Origin: JBBSWB01 sp038046465
GTDB taxonomy: Archaea; Nanobdellota; Nanobdellia; Woesearchaeales; GW2011-AR9
DNA length: 6,108 nucleotides
Assembly (NCBI GenBank): GCA_038046465.1
Contig: JBBSWB010000017.1
Span: 1 to 6,108, forward strand
Reading direction: 5' to 3'
Part shown: positions 4,411 through 6,108 of the stretch, piece by piece
Position numbering within the stretch: position 1 is the stretch's first letter
Layout: each line of letters starts with the position of its first letter
Notes under the pieces: generated by a model
Told to the model about the DNA's origin: nothing
Database searches by the model: none
The model's input: only the letters and a program-made list of their open reading frames with translations
Position numbers and translations under genes: made by a program

Positions 4411-5187
4411 ATGTTATATATTCATAAACTTTCAGACTTGAACCAAAAAACTGCTGACACTGAAAGCGTTTATCTCATTCGGGAGATGAAACAAAAGATT
4501 GCTTTTCCTTTTTCAGCGGTAAAACTGCAGGAATTTCTTGAAGAACACGCTCTTTCCGAATCAGATCTTGCGGCTATGGAAGCTTCTCTGCAATTAGTTG
4601 AACCAACCTTGCTTAGAATTGAAACTTTGTTAAAAGAAAACGACCCGTTATATGAATTGACCAACCTGCAAAGGAGCATTCAAATATTAACTGGTGTGCC
4701 CGCATACCTTTCTAAAAATTTAATTTATGGCAGAGAACGATTTCTGGAACAAAACCAGTTCATTGAAACATTTACCAACCTATTAAATGCTATTCCTCGT
4801 TTAAAAACTACGGAAGAGAAAATTGCTGCTAATGAAAAAATCAGTAAAATGTTTGAAACTGTTCTGCGCAACCCAGAATTTTGTTTTAAGTTTACCGATA
4901 TTATCCATGAAGGGCATGTTAGTAATGTGGGGGGATTAAGAGAAAGCATGGCTAAAGGTTATCTTTTTCACTTCACTTTAGAAGAAGAATTAAAGAAAGC
5001 TGATTTCAGCACAGTTAAATTAAGAATTCCCTCAGATAAACGACAAGAAGTGGAACAGATTGAAGAAGATATTTCGACTATTTATCGCGGCATACAGAGA
5101 GCTTATGCGCTCAATAAGCGGATGGTGGATTTATCCGTTATGCTTTATTCTTTGGTAAAATGGGCGCATAGTGATATTAGATGTTAG
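4411..5187 (+). CDS. helical protein of unknown function
   Basis: This 258-residue protein matches no family I recognise. It is mostly charged amphipathic helix: helices rich in Glu, Leu and Lys span roughly residues 35-75, 80-130, 132-155, 185-195 and 208-250. A short proline turn (KLRIPSDK, about 201-208) separates the last helix. There is no signal peptide, membrane segment or cysteine cluster, so it is likely cytoplasmic and may mediate protein contacts. The more conserved-looking part is the middle (ITDI-like FKFTDIIHEGHVSNVGG, near 158-174), with histidine and glycine residues that could form a turn or site. The ATG at 4411 has no Shine-Dalgarno site; TTAATTAAAG at 4366-4375 could be its TATA box with a leader of about 14 nt. 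It follows the zinc-ribbon gene and is convergent with the DNA glycosylase, with 11 nt between stops. Its composition matches its neighbours. Confidence 0.75.
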   Translation: MLYIHKLSDLNQKTADTESVYLIREMKQKIAFPFSAVKLQEFLEEHALSESDLAAMEASLQLVEPTLLRIETLLKENDPLYELTNLQRSIQILTGVPAYLSKNLIYGRERFLEQNQFIETFTNLLNAIPRLKTTEEKIAANEKISKMFETVLRNPEFCFKFTDIIHEGHVSNVGGLRESMAKGYLFHFTLEEELKKADFSTVKLRIPSDKRQEVEQIEEDISTIYRGIQRAYALNKRMVDLSVMLYSLVKWAHSDIRC

Positions 5188-5198
5188 ATGGGTTGAAT

Positions 5199-5762
5199 TT
5201 AATCTTTAAAAGGTTTAACCTTACTTACAAATTCGTTCTCTTCGATAAAAAATCTCCACTGTAGATGCACAGCATCTTTAATGCCGATGCGGGAACTTTT
5301 ACCACATCGGTTAACTTTATAACCGTCATCGTAAACTTTAACTTCTTTTCCCAGCGGCAGACCATTAAAATTTTTATCAATGCCTAAAGCTTGACATAGC
5401 TTTCCCGGTCCGGAGCAAATCTGAACAACTTTATCGGTTTTTCTTTTTTGTTTTAATTCGGCTATTTTATTTAACGGCTCAACTGCCCGAATCAAAACTG
5501 CACCTGCTTTTTCTTTCTCCGTCGTAAAATTAAGGCAATGATACATGCCATAAATCAAATAAACATACACGTGCCCATAAGTTTCAAACATTAAAAAACT
5601 TCTTTCCGTTTTCTTAAACGCGTGCGAAGCAGGATCCCGCCCATAAGCTTCCGTTTCCACAATTCTCGCTTGATAGCCGTTAACAAAAATAACTTTCCCT
5701 AACAAATCTTTAGCTACTTTAACTGTATCGCGTGCAAAAAAAGACTTAGGAAGTATTTCCAT
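5199..5762 (-). CDS. mpg: 3-methyladenine DNA glycosylase (AAG/MPG family)
   Basis: This 187-residue monofunctional DNA glycosylase removes alkylated purines such as 3-methyladenine, and hypoxanthine, as the first step of base-excision repair. Family motifs are all present: FFARDTVKVAKDLLGK (residues 8-23), RIVETEAYGRDPASHAF (33-49) with the water-activating glutamate E38, base-flipping-region Y40 and pocket H47, VYLIYGMYHCLNF (67-79) with the tyrosine cluster, the VLIRAVEP strand (89-96, R92), and SGPGKLCQALGI (117-128). Length is normal for prokaryotic members, and no catalytic residue is missing. The frame extends to a TTG at 5786, but the ATG at 5762 is preferred: family similarity begins there, and TTAAATAT is centred about 28 nt upstream, giving a leaderless mRNA. 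The gene converges on the helical orphan and follows the small proline-rich gene, but its own promoter suggests separate transcription. Confidence 0.93.
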   Translation of the reverse strand: MEILPKSFFARDTVKVAKDLLGKVIFVNGYQARIVETEAYGRDPASHAFKKTERSFLMFETYGHVYVYLIYGMYHCLNFTTEKEKAGAVLIRAVEPLNKIAELKQKRKTDKVVQICSGPGKLCQALGIDKNFNGLPLGKEVKVYDDGYKVNRCGKSSRIGIKDAVHLQWRFFIEENEFVSKVKPFKD

Positions 5763-5785
5763 GGCTATTGAGCATACCTTAACCA

Positions 5786-5793
5786 ATATTTAA
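5786..5793 (-). promoter_or_regulatory. TATA box of the DNA glycosylase gene
   Basis: On the minus strand this reads TTAAATAT and is centred about 28 nt upstream of the ATG at 5762. It sits inside the 35-nt gap after the small upstream gene, supports the ATG over the TTG at 5786, and suggests the glycosylase is not dependent on read-through. Confidence 0.55.
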
Positions 5794-5797
5794 TAAT

Positions 5798-6007
5798 TTA
5801 AGAATAGTTTATAATTATTGTGCCTAATTCTGGTTGGTCTTCTCCCAAGGGGATGATTACTGGTTCGTAACCAGGATTATCTTTTTCTGTAGAAGGTAAG
5901 GGAAGCTGAGGTTCATCGATGGGCAACTGTAAAGGGATAGGCTCCCATTGTTTTTTCTTTTCCCGTTCTTTTCTTAAGATTTCTTTAATTACAAAATCAT
6001 CCAACAT
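5798..6007 (-). CDS. small proline-rich protein of unknown function
   Basis: This 69-residue protein has three visible parts: a charged N-terminal helix (MLDDFVIKEILRKEREKKKQ, 1-20), an acidic proline-rich middle with a PxxxP-like rhythm (about 21-58, including the repeated QLP...PQLPLP), and a hydrophobic strand-like end (TIIINYS). It lacks cysteines, a signal peptide and membrane segments, and is probably largely disordered. Small proteins with a similar helix, proline linker and short hydrophobic tail occur in many microbial genomes, but I cannot name the family or a function. The gene looks real: ATG at 6007, a TTTAAATA box centred about 28 nt upstream, and tight 35-nt spacing to the glycosylase. 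It shares a divergent promoter region with a gene starting at the right edge. Confidence 0.65.
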   Translation of the reverse strand: MLDDFVIKEILRKEREKKKQWEPIPLQLPIDEPQLPLPSTEKDNPGYEPVIIPLGEDQPELGTIIINYS

Positions 6008-6030
6008 TTTTAAAAAAAAAGGTAAGAGAA

Positions 6031-6038
6031 TATTTAAA
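6031..6038 (-). promoter_or_regulatory. TATA box of the small proline-rich gene
   Basis: On the minus strand this reads TTTAAATA, matching the archaeal consensus, and is centred about 28 nt upstream of the ATG at 6007. It implies a leaderless mRNA and supports the gene being real. Confidence 0.6.
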
Positions 6039-6051
6039 CTTATTTACTATG

Positions 6052-6061
6052 TTATATATAG
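6052..6061 (+). promoter_or_regulatory. TATA box of the gene starting at the right edge
   Basis: TTATATATAG is centred about 29 nt upstream of an ATG at 6086. It is back to back with the promoter at 6031-6038, forming a compact divergent promoter pair. Confidence 0.5.
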
Positions 6062-6085
6062 ATAACTGCATAACTTAGAGCACAT

Positions 6086-6108
6086 ATGTTCCAACAAAGA
6101 AAGAGTTT
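6086..6108 (+). CDS. possible 5' end of a plus-strand gene cut by the window edge
   Basis: An ATG at 6086 opens a frame reading MFQQRKS to the end of the window. The only strong support is the TATA box centred about 29 nt upstream, which matches the leaderless spacing of the other genes. Seven codons say nothing about function. Confidence 0.4.

Noticed and set aside
4470..4949. Two minus-strand open frames (4470-4679 and 4725-4949) inside the helical orphan
   Set aside because: They are shadows of the plus-strand gene, with no TATA box at the usual distance and no domain features.

Overview
The window reads as AT-rich archaeal DNA, most likely from a DPANN-type archaeon (Woesearchaeota/Pacearchaeota-like). 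This placement is inferred from four things: a PAC2-family proteasome-assembly-chaperone homolog, a tRNA gene with bulge-helix-bulge (BHB) introns, TATA boxes centred about 26-29 nt upstream of start codons with almost no Shine-Dalgarno sites, and small compact orphan genes. No 16S or ribosomal gene is present to confirm it.

Layout. At the left edge, a possible 3' end of a plus-strand gene (1-63) faces the PAC2-family gene (minus, 68-877). That gene shares a divergent promoter region with a soluble protein carrying the paired GX2H signature of the TIKI/TraB/EreA/ChaN superfamily (plus, 1028-1720). A minimal GH15 glucoamylase-type hydrolase with intact catalytic motifs follows (plus, 1766-2941). 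A G+C-rich, hairpin-forming spacer (2951-3033) separates it from a convergent minimal nucleotidyltransferase (minus, 3035-3508). An inverted 11-mer brackets the spacer plus the nucleotidyltransferase, giving a cassette-like look.

The most distinctive locus is an interrupted tRNA-Leu(GAG) gene (minus, 3618-3760). It has two apparent introns: 41 nt in the D-loop with a full 3-4-3 BHB, and 16 nt at the usual 37/38 position. Removing both gives an 86-nt class II tRNA.

Further right, a very AT-rich spacer leads into a protein with two CxxC pairs of zinc-ribbon type (plus, 3958-4350) and an all-helical orphan (plus, 4411-5187). Convergent to these are a 3-methyladenine DNA glycosylase (minus, 5199-5762) and a 69-residue proline-rich small protein (minus, 5798-6007). 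A divergent promoter and the first codons of another gene lie at the right edge (6086-6108).

No single pathway unites the window. It mixes housekeeping functions (tRNA, base-excision repair, proteasome-related chaperone), carbohydrate hydrolysis and uncharacterised proteins. The TIKI-like and GH15 genes are co-oriented 45 nt apart, and the zinc-ribbon and helical genes 60 nt apart, so each pair may be co-transcribed. No CRISPR array, insertion sequence, transposase or integrase is visible.
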